Below, one piece after another: positions 9,721 to 17,414 of a stretch of 64,000 bases of DNA; the stretch's first letter is position 1, and every line of letters begins with the position of its first letter. The DNA is taken from NCBI RefSeq assembly GCF_021190955.1, contig NZ_JAIOAO010000007.1, positions 228,096-292,095 of the forward strand. Direction: 5' to 3'. The translations under genes and the position numbers were made by a program. Under the pieces are notes generated by a model, which worked only from the letters and a program-made list of their open reading frames with translations, was not told the DNA's origin and did not search any database. The DNA comes from Parachryseolinea silvisoli (lineage in GTDB: Bacteria > Bacteroidota > Bacteroidia > Cytophagales > Cyclobacteriaceae).

Positions 9721-10524
9721 ATGGAAAATCAATCAGTAGCACAAAAGCTAGAAGCGCTTGTAAAACTTCAATCCATTGACAGTAAATTAGATGAACTTAA
9801 GAAACTCCGCGGCGACCTGCCCGATGAAGTTCAAGACCTGGAGGATGAGATAGAAGGCTACAAAACCCGCCAGACCCGTTACGAGGCTGAGCTGAAGGAT
9901 ATCGAAGAAGGCAACAAAAAACACAAAGAAGGTATTAAAGAAGCCGAAAAGCTTATCAAAAAATACACCGAACAGCAGAAAAACGTTAGAAACAACCGCG
10001 AATTCGACGCCATCACCAAAGAAATTGAGCTTCAGGAGCTGGAAATCCAGATCTGCGAGAAAAAGATCAAAGAAGGAAAAGAGAGCGTTACCGACAAGAA
10101 AGACGAAGTAGAAAAGACCAATACCTTGGTGGCGGAGCGTGGCGAGCACCTCGACAACAAGAAGAAAGAACTGAACGATATTCTGGCGGAAAGCCAGGAA
10201 GAAGAAAAACGTCTGATGGCGGAACGTGAAAAGGCCGCCAAAAAGATTGATGATAAACTGCTGAAATACTACGAGCGTCTCCGCACCAGCCTGTCAAACG
10301 GCCTGGCCGTGGTACGGGTAGTACGCGGTGCGGCAGAAGGATGTAACATCGTCATCCCACCCCAGAAGATCGCTGAAATTCGCGAGAAGAAGAAAATTGT
10401 GATCGATGAGCACTCCGGTCGTATCTTAGCAGATGTCGACATGGACTCACTCGATGAAGGAGATAAACCTAAAAGCGCAAAAACACCGGTTATCGTTCCC
10501 AACCGCAGAAAGAAAGTTGAATAA
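9721..10524 (+). CDS. Coiled-coil protein with a degenerate C4 zinc ribbon
   Basis: The 267 residues comprise a long charged coiled coil (about residues 5-180, rich in K, E and Q heptads) followed by the region that in the family carries a C4-type zinc ribbon (zf-RING_7 class, often annotated as a nucleic-acid-binding protein). The ribbon framework is recognisable: AEGCNIVIPPQ, then IREKKKIV, then SGRIL. Where relatives usually have CxxC pairs, this protein keeps only one cysteine, with DEHSGRIL in place of the usual CxxCGRIL. Zinc binding is therefore doubtful. It abuts the Nif3-like gene, a pairing common in bacteria, and ends just before a strong terminator hairpin. Function unknown. Confidence 0.88.
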   Translation: MENQSVAQKLEALVKLQSIDSKLDELKKLRGDLPDEVQDLEDEIEGYKTRQTRYEAELKDIEEGNKKHKEGIKEAEKLIKKYTEQQKNVRNNREFDAITKEIELQELEIQICEKKIKEGKESVTDKKDEVEKTNTLVAERGEHLDNKKKELNDILAESQEEEKRLMAEREKAAKKIDDKLLKYYERLRTSLSNGLAVVRVVRGAAEGCNIVIPPQKIAEIREKKKIVIDEHSGRILADVDMDSLDEGDKPKSAKTPVIVPNRRKKVE

Positions 10525-11995
10525 CCCGGTTTACAATATTTTTGGGAAGGCAGGCCTGCTGGCTTGCCTTTTTTTTATGCCCGGCTGGAGCACAGCCCAG
10601 GACTTTACGTTGTCGGAGCACGAGCGCCGCGCCTATGCGCTTGCCCTGAACCTGCAGACGACCGAGGCCCATGCGCTCATTCCAAATCCCAGGACGGTTT
10701 CCGAGCATTATGTCATAGCCCTGGCCGAAGCACTCGAGCTATTGGTGACGGAAGACCCGGAGAAATTTTCCGAATATGAAGACCGCTTTGAGAAACGCCT
10801 GGCCCGCAAGACGAAAGTCTCGTCGGTAGACGAATTGTTCCTGCAGGCGGAGATCGGCCTGCAATGGGCCTTTGTACACCTCAAGTTCGGACATGAGTTC
10901 GACGGCGCCCTCAACCTGCGCCAGGCCTATCAGGCCACCCAGGAAATCAAAAAGCGCTATCCCAAATTTACCGCCATCCACAAGACCGAGGGCCTGCTCA
11001 ATGTTATCATTGGCTCAGTGCCCGAAAAATATAACTGGCTGTTGGGGCTGCTCAACATGGAGGGCTCCGTGGGGCAGGGCATGGCTACGCTGGAATCATT
11101 CCGCCATTCCAACCATGTACTGGCCTTTGAAGCCGACGTGCTCTACGCATTGACCCAGGGCTTTGTACTGCAACAGACCGGGTCCGCGATGCAGGAGGCC
11201 CGGATTCTCCTGGAGAAGAACCCCGGCAACCGGCTGGTACTTTTCCTGGCCGCCTCGCTGGCAATGAAGAACGCTCAAAGCGAAGACGCTTTGGCCATGC
11301 TCCTCAAGATCAATGAGCCCAAACTGGGCCCGCCCCTCTCCTACGCCGAATACCTGAAAGGCGAGGTATATCTGCAGAAAGCCGAATACCTGCACGCCAT
11401 TTCCGCCTACCGGTGGTTTATCAACAACTACAAAGGACAGAATTATATCAAAGACGCCTGGTATAAAATCGGCTTGTGTTATTGGCTGAACGGCAACACC
11501 AGCGACGCCGATGCTACCTTCACCCTGGCGCGCTCCGCCGGCAAGGAAGTAGCGGAAGCCGACCGCTATGCCGCCCGCAGCCTGGCCGAAACAGAGCTGC
11601 CACATGTCAAGCTGACGCGGGTGCGGTATTTCACCGACGGCGGGTATTACCCCCGTGCGCAGGAAGCACTAGCCACCATTTCCACCGACGAACTCGTCAC
11701 CCAACGCGACCAGGTGGAGTACGCGTATCGTCAGGCTCGCATCACCCACAAAACCAACAACCTGGCTGCCGCCCGCGAATTTTATCAATACACCATCGAC
11801 CTGGCCGGTGACGCGCCGTGGTACTTTGCGCCCAACGCCAGCCTACAGCTCGGCTACATTGAATGGGCCGCCAATGATTTGGAAAAGGCCAAAGAATACT
11901 TCACCCGCGCCCTGACCTACAAGCGGCACGAGTATAAGAATAGCATCGATAGTAAAGCGAGGTCGGCGCTGGCTCAGCTCAACGCGCGTAAGTGA
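10517..11995 (+). CDS. Exported TPR-repeat protein
   Basis: The protein is a helical repeat protein with TPR-type motifs, especially in the C-terminal half (for example AWYKIGLCYWLNGNTSDA and LQLGYIEWAANDLEKAKEYF). I prefer the TTG at 10517, which overlaps the previous stop by 8 bases and gives a signal peptide with hydrophobic core AGLLACLFFM and a STAQ cleavage site. An ATG at 10433 in the same frame would overlap the previous gene by 92 bases; an ATG at 10577 would remove the signal peptide. An intrinsic terminator sequence lies within the signal-peptide codons (10547-10576). The protein is probably periplasmic or outer-membrane associated; its partner is unknown. Its 3' end overlaps the convergent phosphatase gene by 22 bases. 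Confidence 0.8.
   Translation: MNNPVYNIFGKAGLLACLFFMPGWSTAQDFTLSEHERRAYALALNLQTTEAHALIPNPRTVSEHYVIALAEALELLVTEDPEKFSEYEDRFEKRLARKTKVSSVDELFLQAEIGLQWAFVHLKFGHEFDGALNLRQAYQATQEIKKRYPKFTAIHKTEGLLNVIIGSVPEKYNWLLGLLNMEGSVGQGMATLESFRHSNHVLAFEADVLYALTQGFVLQQTGSAMQEARILLEKNPGNRLVLFLAASLAMKNAQSEDALAMLLKINEPKLGPPLSYAEYLKGEVYLQKAEYLHAISAYRWFINNYKGQNYIKDAWYKIGLCYWLNGNTSDADATFTLARSAGKEVAEADRYAARSLAETELPHVKLTRVRYFTDGGYYPRAQEALATISTDELVTQRDQVEYAYRQARITHKTNNLAAAREFYQYTIDLAGDAPWYFAPNASLQLGYIEWAANDLEKAKEYFTRALTYKRHEYKNSIDSKARSALAQLNARK
10547..10576 (+). terminator. Intrinsic terminator inside a signal-peptide coding region
   Basis: A 10-bp stem (AAGGCAGGCC against GGCTTGCCTT, one G-U pair) with a TGCT loop runs into a tract of eight T. 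It lies 22 bases after the stop of the coiled-coil gene, which suits a terminator of the Nif3-like/coiled-coil operon. The same bases encode the hydrophobic core of the TPR protein's signal peptide. Confidence 0.7.
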
Positions 11996-12597
11996 TCGCG
12001 ATCGTTATACCGCTCCACGGTAAACATCGACCCGGTGTGGTGCAGCAGATACAAGCACAGATTTTCGTGCTCGAACATATCCATGCTTTTTAGCGGATAG
12101 CGCAGCAGGTGGCACATCAGGATGCGGATAGCGCGCCCGTGCATACAAATCAGAATCGTCTTTTCGTCCGTCTGGCGCATGATGTGCTCCATCGCGGGCG
12201 CCATGCGGGCCACAACATCGTTGGGGCTCTCGCCGCCTTCAATTTTGAGTGACGTGTCCCCAAGTTGCCACTGCTTGAGCATGTAGTGGTAATACTCGTC
12301 TTCGTCGGGCGTAACCTTCTGCCCTTCCTTATTGCCCCAACTGATCTCGTTTAACCCCGGCAGGGCTTCGTACGGAAGCCCCTTGTCCAAAAACGGCTGC
12401 ACCGACTGGTGCGTACGCCGCAAACCGGACACATACATTTTGTCAAACGGAATATGTCCATAGGCTCCGAAAAACGCCTGCGCCTGGGCCCGTCCGCGAT
12501 CGTTCAGGTCCGTATCCACGCCGCTGCCCTGCACAATATTTTGCAAATTGTAGTTGGTCTGCCCGTGGCGGATCAGGTAAATGGTCTTCGTGCTCAA
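11974..12597 (-). CDS. Histidine phosphatase family protein (phosphoglycerate-mutase-like)
   Basis: The 207-residue product has the branch 1 histidine phosphatase signature at its N-terminus, IYLIRHGQTNYN, whose histidine is the phospho-acceptor. Supporting residues are the arginine of GLRRTHQS, the glutamate in LNEISWGNKEG and the second catalytic histidine in ILICMHGRAIR. The TTG at 12597 is preferred: it puts the RHG motif about 10 residues from the start as in relatives. A -7-like element (minus strand TATACTTG, 12617-12624) sits just upstream, while an upstream extension would run into the divergent thioesterase gene. The substrate (a small phosphomonoester or phosphosugar) cannot be deduced. 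It is convergent with the TPR gene and overlaps it by 22 bases. Confidence 0.88.
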   Translation of the reverse strand: MSTKTIYLIRHGQTNYNLQNIVQGSGVDTDLNDRGRAQAQAFFGAYGHIPFDKMYVSGLRRTHQSVQPFLDKGLPYEALPGLNEISWGNKEGQKVTPDEDEYYHYMLKQWQLGDTSLKIEGGESPNDVVARMAPAMEHIMRQTDEKTILICMHGRAIRILMCHLLRYPLKSMDMFEHENLCLYLLHHTGSMFTVERYNDRDHLRALS

Positions 12598-12616
12598 ATT
12601 CTCCGGTTTTCGGGCG

Positions 12617-12624
12617 CAAGTATA
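12617..12624 (-). promoter_or_regulatory. Candidate -7 element for the histidine phosphatase gene
   Basis: The minus strand reads TATACTTG, one mismatch from TAnnTTTG, placed 20 bases before the preferred TTG start. It is weak evidence on its own. Confidence 0.25.
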
Positions 12625-12708
12625 GCTAATCGCAGCCAGTAATGCGTTATGCGAAAGGGAGTTCGGGCCGGTGGATTTTGGGTAACGATTATTAAATTGC
12701 CCGCCATT

Positions 12709-13137
12709 ATGGGAATTTTCAGAGATGATATCACCGTGGAGTCCCTCAACCAATGGGGACCGAATACCCTGGCGGAAGTATTGGGCATCCAATTCACCGC
12801 CGTGGGCGAAGACTACCTGGAAGCAACAATGCCGGTAGATAAACGAACCCATCAGCCCATGGGATTGTTACACGGGGGGGCTTCCGTGGCCCTGGCCGAG
12901 ACGATGGGAAGCGTGGCCGCGATCAGTTGTATTGATGTCAGCCGACAGTATTGTGTAGGACTCGATATCAATGCCAATCACATCCGCGGGGTACGCTCAG
13001 GATTTGTAAAGGGTGTAACCCGCCCTTTGCACATTGGTGGAAAGACCCACGTCTGGGAAATACGGATCACCAACGAAGCCGGCGACCTGGTATGCATCAG
13101 CCGCATCACCATGGCCGTACTGGACAAAAAAGATTAA
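12709..13137 (+). CDS. Hotdog-fold thioesterase, probably 1,4-dihydroxy-2-naphthoyl-CoA hydrolase
   Basis: This 142-residue PaaI/YbdB-type thioesterase carries the hotdog core HQPMGLLHGGASVALAETMG, with glycines and the catalytic glutamate on the long helix. Starting at the ATG at 12709 (MGIFRDD) gives the usual family length; an in-frame ATG at 12649 adds an improbable tail. It ends 22 bases before menF, and menaquinone synthesis needs a thioesterase to release 1,4-dihydroxy-2-naphthoate from CoA, so MenI is the best guess. That role is inferred from position; the same fold also acts in phenylacetate degradation and enterobactin proofreading. Confidence 0.8.
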   Translation: MGIFRDDITVESLNQWGPNTLAEVLGIQFTAVGEDYLEATMPVDKRTHQPMGLLHGGASVALAETMGSVAAISCIDVSRQYCVGLDINANHIRGVRSGFVKGVTRPLHIGGKTHVWEIRITNEAGDLVCISRITMAVLDKKD

Positions 13138-13159
13138 TTTAGCGCCGACGCACGACCGC

Positions 13160-14374
13160 ATGAATACGATTTCTTCCGTCTCCCCGCACACCGCTTCACT
13201 CACCGGAACTGAATACATCGCTTATCTCCTTCGGCATGCTGTCGAAAATCAATACGCTGTAGCGGTATGGCGTCTTCCCAACGACTCCGTTTGTCATCTC
13301 ATTCTATCGCGCAAACTGCAACGACTTTCGCAGGATGCAGCCCTCGAGGAGCTTGCTACGGGTTTTCTGTTTGCTCCCTTTCAGAAAAGCCGCGAGCGCA
13401 TTTTCCTGCCCGCTGATTTTAAGTTCACCTTCACCGGCGACAACCTTCAGCCGGCCGCTACGCCGGCCGAAATTCAGTCGCACACCTGGCTGCAAGAGCA
13501 GCTGAAACAGGTGCCCTATACACCGCATACACCCACCTGTTATACCGTACCGCCTACAGGGCAGGAAACGGAAACGTCGTATGCTGAGCTGGTGCGCATG
13601 GCCGTGGCGGAGATCGAGAAAGGCTCCTTCGAAAAGGTGGTGCCGTCGCGTCGTAAGATCGTGGACTTGCCCGAGGGCTTCGACGTGGTGCAGGCATTTC
13701 AGACCTTGTCCAACGCGTATCCCCATGCCTTGGTGTCGTTCGTCAGCACGCCCGAGACCGGCAGCTGGCTCGGTGCTACACCCGAAACGTTGGCGCATGT
13801 ACACGACAACACCTTGTTCAAAACGGTAGCCCTGGCGGGCACGCAGCGGTTTGTGCCCGGCATAGACCTCAGAACGGTAGCATGGACGCAAAAGGAAATT
13901 GAAGAGCAGGCGCTGGTGGAGCGATACGTGATCAGCTGCTTTAAAAAGATCCGCGTGCGTGAATATGATGAATACGGGCCCAAGACCGTTGTCGCGGGCA
14001 ACTTGCTTCACCTGCGGTCGGATTTTACGGTCAACATGAAAGAGATCAACTTTTCGCAGTTGGGATCGGTCATGTTGCAACTGCTGCACCCCACGTCGGC
14101 CGTCTGTGGCATGCCGTTGGAGCCGGCGTCGGCTTTTTTGCAGCAGTATGAAGGCTACGACCGCGAATTTTATGCGGGTTTTCTGGGACCCGTGAACGTC
14201 GGCAACGACATTCATATCTTCGTCAATCTGCGGTGCCTCAAGCTACACGACGGCAAGGCTACACTTTATGCCGGCGCAGGCGTTACCGTAGATTCTACGC
14301 CCGAAAACGAGGTGGCCGAAACAGAGATCAAGTTCCAAACGTTACGCAAACCGTTGTTTGACCAGCCGGTCTAA
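13160..14374 (+). CDS. menF: Isochorismate synthase
   Basis: This enzyme converts chorismate to isochorismate, the committed step of menaquinone synthesis. The 404-residue protein (start ATG at 13160) has the chorismate-binding domain in its C-terminal two thirds: SFEKVVPSRRK, GSWLGATPETL, LAGTQ, then LHPTSAVCGMP and GYDREFYAGFLGP, which include the Mg-binding glutamates and catalytic residues. These motifs are shared with anthranilate and salicylate synthases; the isochorismate assignment rests on the LAGTQ and HPTSAVCG forms and on the men gene context. The N-terminal third is variable, as in relatives. An in-frame upstream ATG at 13034 would overlap the thioesterase by 104 bases and is less likely. 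Confidence 0.93.
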   Translation: MNTISSVSPHTASLTGTEYIAYLLRHAVENQYAVAVWRLPNDSVCHLILSRKLQRLSQDAALEELATGFLFAPFQKSRERIFLPADFKFTFTGDNLQPAATPAEIQSHTWLQEQLKQVPYTPHTPTCYTVPPTGQETETSYAELVRMAVAEIEKGSFEKVVPSRRKIVDLPEGFDVVQAFQTLSNAYPHALVSFVSTPETGSWLGATPETLAHVHDNTLFKTVALAGTQRFVPGIDLRTVAWTQKEIEEQALVERYVISCFKKIRVREYDEYGPKTVVAGNLLHLRSDFTVNMKEINFSQLGSVMLQLLHPTSAVCGMPLEPASAFLQQYEGYDREFYAGFLGPVNVGNDIHIFVNLRCLKLHDGKATLYAGAGVTVDSTPENEVAETEIKFQTLRKPLFDQPV

Positions 14375-14492
14375 ACGTCTCATAATAGCTTGATCATGAA
14401 TATTTTGATCGTGATCGATTAATCTACAACTCCAATTTCTTACATTGTAGGCTGTTTTCATACACCAAAGGCTACCGCACGCGGGATTTGCC

Positions 14493-14500
14493 TATTTTTG
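14493..14500 (+). promoter_or_regulatory. Candidate -7 element for the CARDB adhesin gene
   Basis: TATTTTTG matches TAnnTTTG and sits 18 bases before the ATG at 14519. A TTG at the usual distance upstream is not seen. The rest of the 144-base gap after menF shows no strong structure. Confidence 0.3.
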
Positions 14501-14518
14501 ATTTGGACCAACTGAAAC

Positions 14519-17413
14519 ATGCCTATGAAACGCTCCCTCTGCGTTATTTTTTTGCTGTTGCTACAGGTTTCCACCTACGCACAAGACCTCATCACCGAGG
14601 GCGTCACTGCACCCACTTCGGTAGACCGGTACCAGACGTTTAACGTCTCCACCACGGTGAAAAATAATAGCGCCACGCCTACCGGCGGATCTACCCTGTT
14701 GAAGGTGAAGTTATCATTCGATGCCGTGCTGAGCCCCGACGATCCGGAGATCGGAAACAGTAACGCGATTCCCGCCATTGGCGCCAACGGCACGCAGGCC
14801 GTCACCGTAAGCTGCTACACCGGCGGTATCGCTGCCGGCAATTACTATCTCATTCTACAAATCGATCCCAATAACACGGTTACCGAAACCGACGACAACA
14901 ATAACGTGGCAATCTTCAGCGGCTATACCGTGAACATGCAAAATGTGGATCTTCTTTTTACCACCCTCACACCGACCGTCACCACGATACCGGCAGGCGA
15001 CCGGCTCACGGTGGACTACACGCTACAGAATACCGGCACGACCGACCTGGGCCAATCGACGAGTAGCAGCTTTTATCTGAGTACAGACAACACCCTCGAT
15101 GCGGGCGACAGATTTATTTACGCGCACGAAATTCCCCTGGCGGGACCCGACGTCTTCAATGAAACGGTCACGATAAACATCCCCCCCGTTCCGCTGGGCA
15201 ACTACTTTCTGATCGCCAAAGCCGACGACGATCACGGTGTGGGCAGTGTCGAGGAATTCGACGAGGCAAACAATACAATAGCCACCGCCCTTACGATCGG
15301 TGCCAGCAACATCGACCTCGATGTAACCAATAATGCCCCCCCCGCGCCCGGATTTTCGGACGATGGCGGTTCAGGCCTGATTGAGTTGGAGTATGACTTG
15401 GTCAACAACGGCTCGACCGGCGTCGGCGGCTACGACGTGCATGTCTATATTTCCGAAGATCAGACGCTGGACGCCGGGGACTACGACCTGACGGCAGACC
15501 TGGAGCCCGAGCTGGTAGCACCCGACTACATCGGCGCAGGCGAATGGAAGGTGGCCTATGTAACGCAACGGGTGCCAAACATTAATACACTGGTCGGCAC
15601 CCACTACGTCATCTGGAAAATAAATGCCACCAATGCCATTCCGGAAACTGACTATACCAACAACATCCTGGTCAGTGCTACTACTTTTACCGTAACCCCG
15701 GTGCAGCCTGCCATACACATCAACAGCGTTACCCTCACGTCTGCTCCATACGACAACACCGATGTCACGTTCGACTTCTCGTTGAGTATTACGAATACCG
15801 GTCAGATCAACTCCTTTACGCAGTCGTTTGAGATTCTAATCCGCGACGACGATAACAACATTGTATACACCGGTTCCCGCCCGAACGAACCATTTGCCTT
15901 TGCATTACCCGGTGCGACCATCACCAAAAATTGGAGTATAACACTACCAGCACCACTCGCCGCCGGCGACTATACCCTGGTGGTGCAGTGCGATCCGGAC
16001 GAAGACTGTTACAGCAACAACACACAAAATACACCGCTTGAAATCGAGCTTGCACCCCATGTTATCTCCGGCACGATCATCGGCAGCGATGGTACGAACA
16101 TCTCGAGTGGCACTTTATACCTGTATCGCAAAGCCATGGACGGAACAATAACGCGCGAACAAACGGTGCCCATCACAAGCACCAATACGTTTAGCCTGAC
16201 CGTAACAGACACAGACCCGCGCGCCCTGTACTTCTTCCCGAACACGGTCACCTATGGAGCCTTCGCACCCACCCTATCAGGAAATTATACCTATCTGCGG
16301 GACGAAGCCTTCTTCATCCCTACCCTCAACACGGTGTCCAACCTGACGCCGCCCCGCGCAACGTCTCCTCCTGCAGGCAGCCGGAATATCTCCGGGACGG
16401 CAAAATTACCCGGCGAAATAGACGCCCCCGACATTCCGCTATTGCTCTATGACGGCGCCACGCTCGTGCAGCTCCTGTATACGGATGCCGCCGGCAACTA
16501 CAGCTTTACAAACCTGGCCGCGAAAACGTACACGCTGATCCCCGCCGTGGCGCAGGACAATTTCATTGTCGACCAGGCGTATAGCCTTGACGTCAGCGCT
16601 ATGAATATCGAGGCAAATATCCTGATCGACATCGGCGACATCGATGTAACGATCATTTTCATACAGCTTTCACAAACCATAACCTTTAATGCCCTTAGCG
16701 ACAAGGTCTATACCGATGCTCCATTCGATCCGCTGGCCTCGGCCAGCTCGGGGCTGCCCGTAACCTATGAAAGCTCAGACACCGACATAGCGGAAATCAA
16801 TGGCAGCCTGATTGTCATCCGCGGCGTTGGCACCGTAACTATCACGGCATCCCAGGAAGGCAATAGCGCTTACGAGCCTGCTCCTCCCGTAAGCCAGTCA
16901 CTAACGGTAAACAAAGCTCCTCAAATCATCACCTTTGGAAATCTGGCAACGAAAAAGCCAGACGATGTTGACTTCGCGCTAACGGCGACGGCAAGCTCAT
17001 CACTCCCCGTAACCTTCACCTCGTCCAATCCTGCAGTAGCTACCGTCGAAGACAACATGGTGAGCCTGCACGGTGAAGGAGAAACCGACATCACCGCCTC
17101 CCAGGAAGGTGACGAACACTTCCTGGCCGCCACACCCGTAACGCGTACCCTGCGCGTCAGCAGCGTCGTCACCGGCATCGACAACAACCCGCTCGCGGGT
17201 GTAAGAATTTATCCGAACCCCACATCCGGCCTGCTCACCCTGGAAACTGCGGTACCTGTACAACAGGTCACCATCACCGACCTCGCAGGCCGCGCGCAGT
17301 CCTTCGGCGTAGCCGATGACGTCCTGGATATTCGACACCTTCCGTCCGGTATATACCTGGTCACACTCCAGGACAAGAAGAACACAAAGATTGTTAAGGT
17401 CATCAAGAAATAG
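14519..17413 (+). CDS. Secreted CARDB-repeat protein with T9SS type A sorting domain
   Basis: This 964-residue protein begins with a signal peptide (KRSLCVIFLLLLQVSTYAQ). Four CARDB-type beta domains follow (about residues 25-140, 142-262, 265-392, 398-505), recognised by repeated TETDDNNN, VEEFDEANN and IPETDYTNN ends and by LSTDNTLDAGD/ISEDQTLDAGD segments. Carboxypeptidase-regulatory-like beta domains come next (about 510-720), then two bacterial Ig-like units (about 725-885) with ITFNALSDK and ITFGNLATK openings. Residues about 890-964 are a type A T9SS sorting domain (VRIYPNPTSGLLTL, LPSGIYLVTL, VKVIKK). It is a surface or secreted protein, probably adhesive or polymer-binding. It stands between menF and menD but has no evident link to menaquinone. 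It converges on the ATPase gene with one base between stop codons. Confidence 0.88.
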   Translation: MPMKRSLCVIFLLLLQVSTYAQDLITEGVTAPTSVDRYQTFNVSTTVKNNSATPTGGSTLLKVKLSFDAVLSPDDPEIGNSNAIPAIGANGTQAVTVSCYTGGIAAGNYYLILQIDPNNTVTETDDNNNVAIFSGYTVNMQNVDLLFTTLTPTVTTIPAGDRLTVDYTLQNTGTTDLGQSTSSSFYLSTDNTLDAGDRFIYAHEIPLAGPDVFNETVTINIPPVPLGNYFLIAKADDDHGVGSVEEFDEANNTIATALTIGASNIDLDVTNNAPPAPGFSDDGGSGLIELEYDLVNNGSTGVGGYDVHVYISEDQTLDAGDYDLTADLEPELVAPDYIGAGEWKVAYVTQRVPNINTLVGTHYVIWKINATNAIPETDYTNNILVSATTFTVTPVQPAIHINSVTLTSAPYDNTDVTFDFSLSITNTGQINSFTQSFEILIRDDDNNIVYTGSRPNEPFAFALPGATITKNWSITLPAPLAAGDYTLVVQCDPDEDCYSNNTQNTPLEIELAPHVISGTIIGSDGTNISSGTLYLYRKAMDGTITREQTVPITSTNTFSLTVTDTDPRALYFFPNTVTYGAFAPTLSGNYTYLRDEAFFIPTLNTVSNLTPPRATSPPAGSRNISGTAKLPGEIDAPDIPLLLYDGATLVQLLYTDAAGNYSFTNLAAKTYTLIPAVAQDNFIVDQAYSLDVSAMNIEANILIDIGDIDVTIIFIQLSQTITFNALSDKVYTDAPFDPLASASSGLPVTYESSDTDIAEINGSLIVIRGVGTVTITASQEGNSAYEPAPPVSQSLTVNKAPQIITFGNLATKKPDDVDFALTATASSSLPVTFTSSNPAVATVEDNMVSLHGEGETDITASQEGDEHFLAATPVTRTLRVSSVVTGIDNNPLAGVRIYPNPTSGLLTLETAVPVQQVTITDLAGRAQSFGVADDVLDIRHLPSGIYLVTLQDKKNTKIVKVIKK

Positions 17414-17414
17414 T

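Noticed and set aside
9787..10149. A phenylalanine- and leucine-rich minus-strand frame that looks like a membrane protein
   Set aside because: It is antisense to a lysine/glutamate coiled coil, whose AAG and GAA codons read as CTT and TTC on the other strand.
13304..14215. A 303-codon open frame on the minus strand
   Set aside because: It lies wholly inside menF on the opposite strand and reads as basic, low-similarity protein; it is a shadow of a clear gene.
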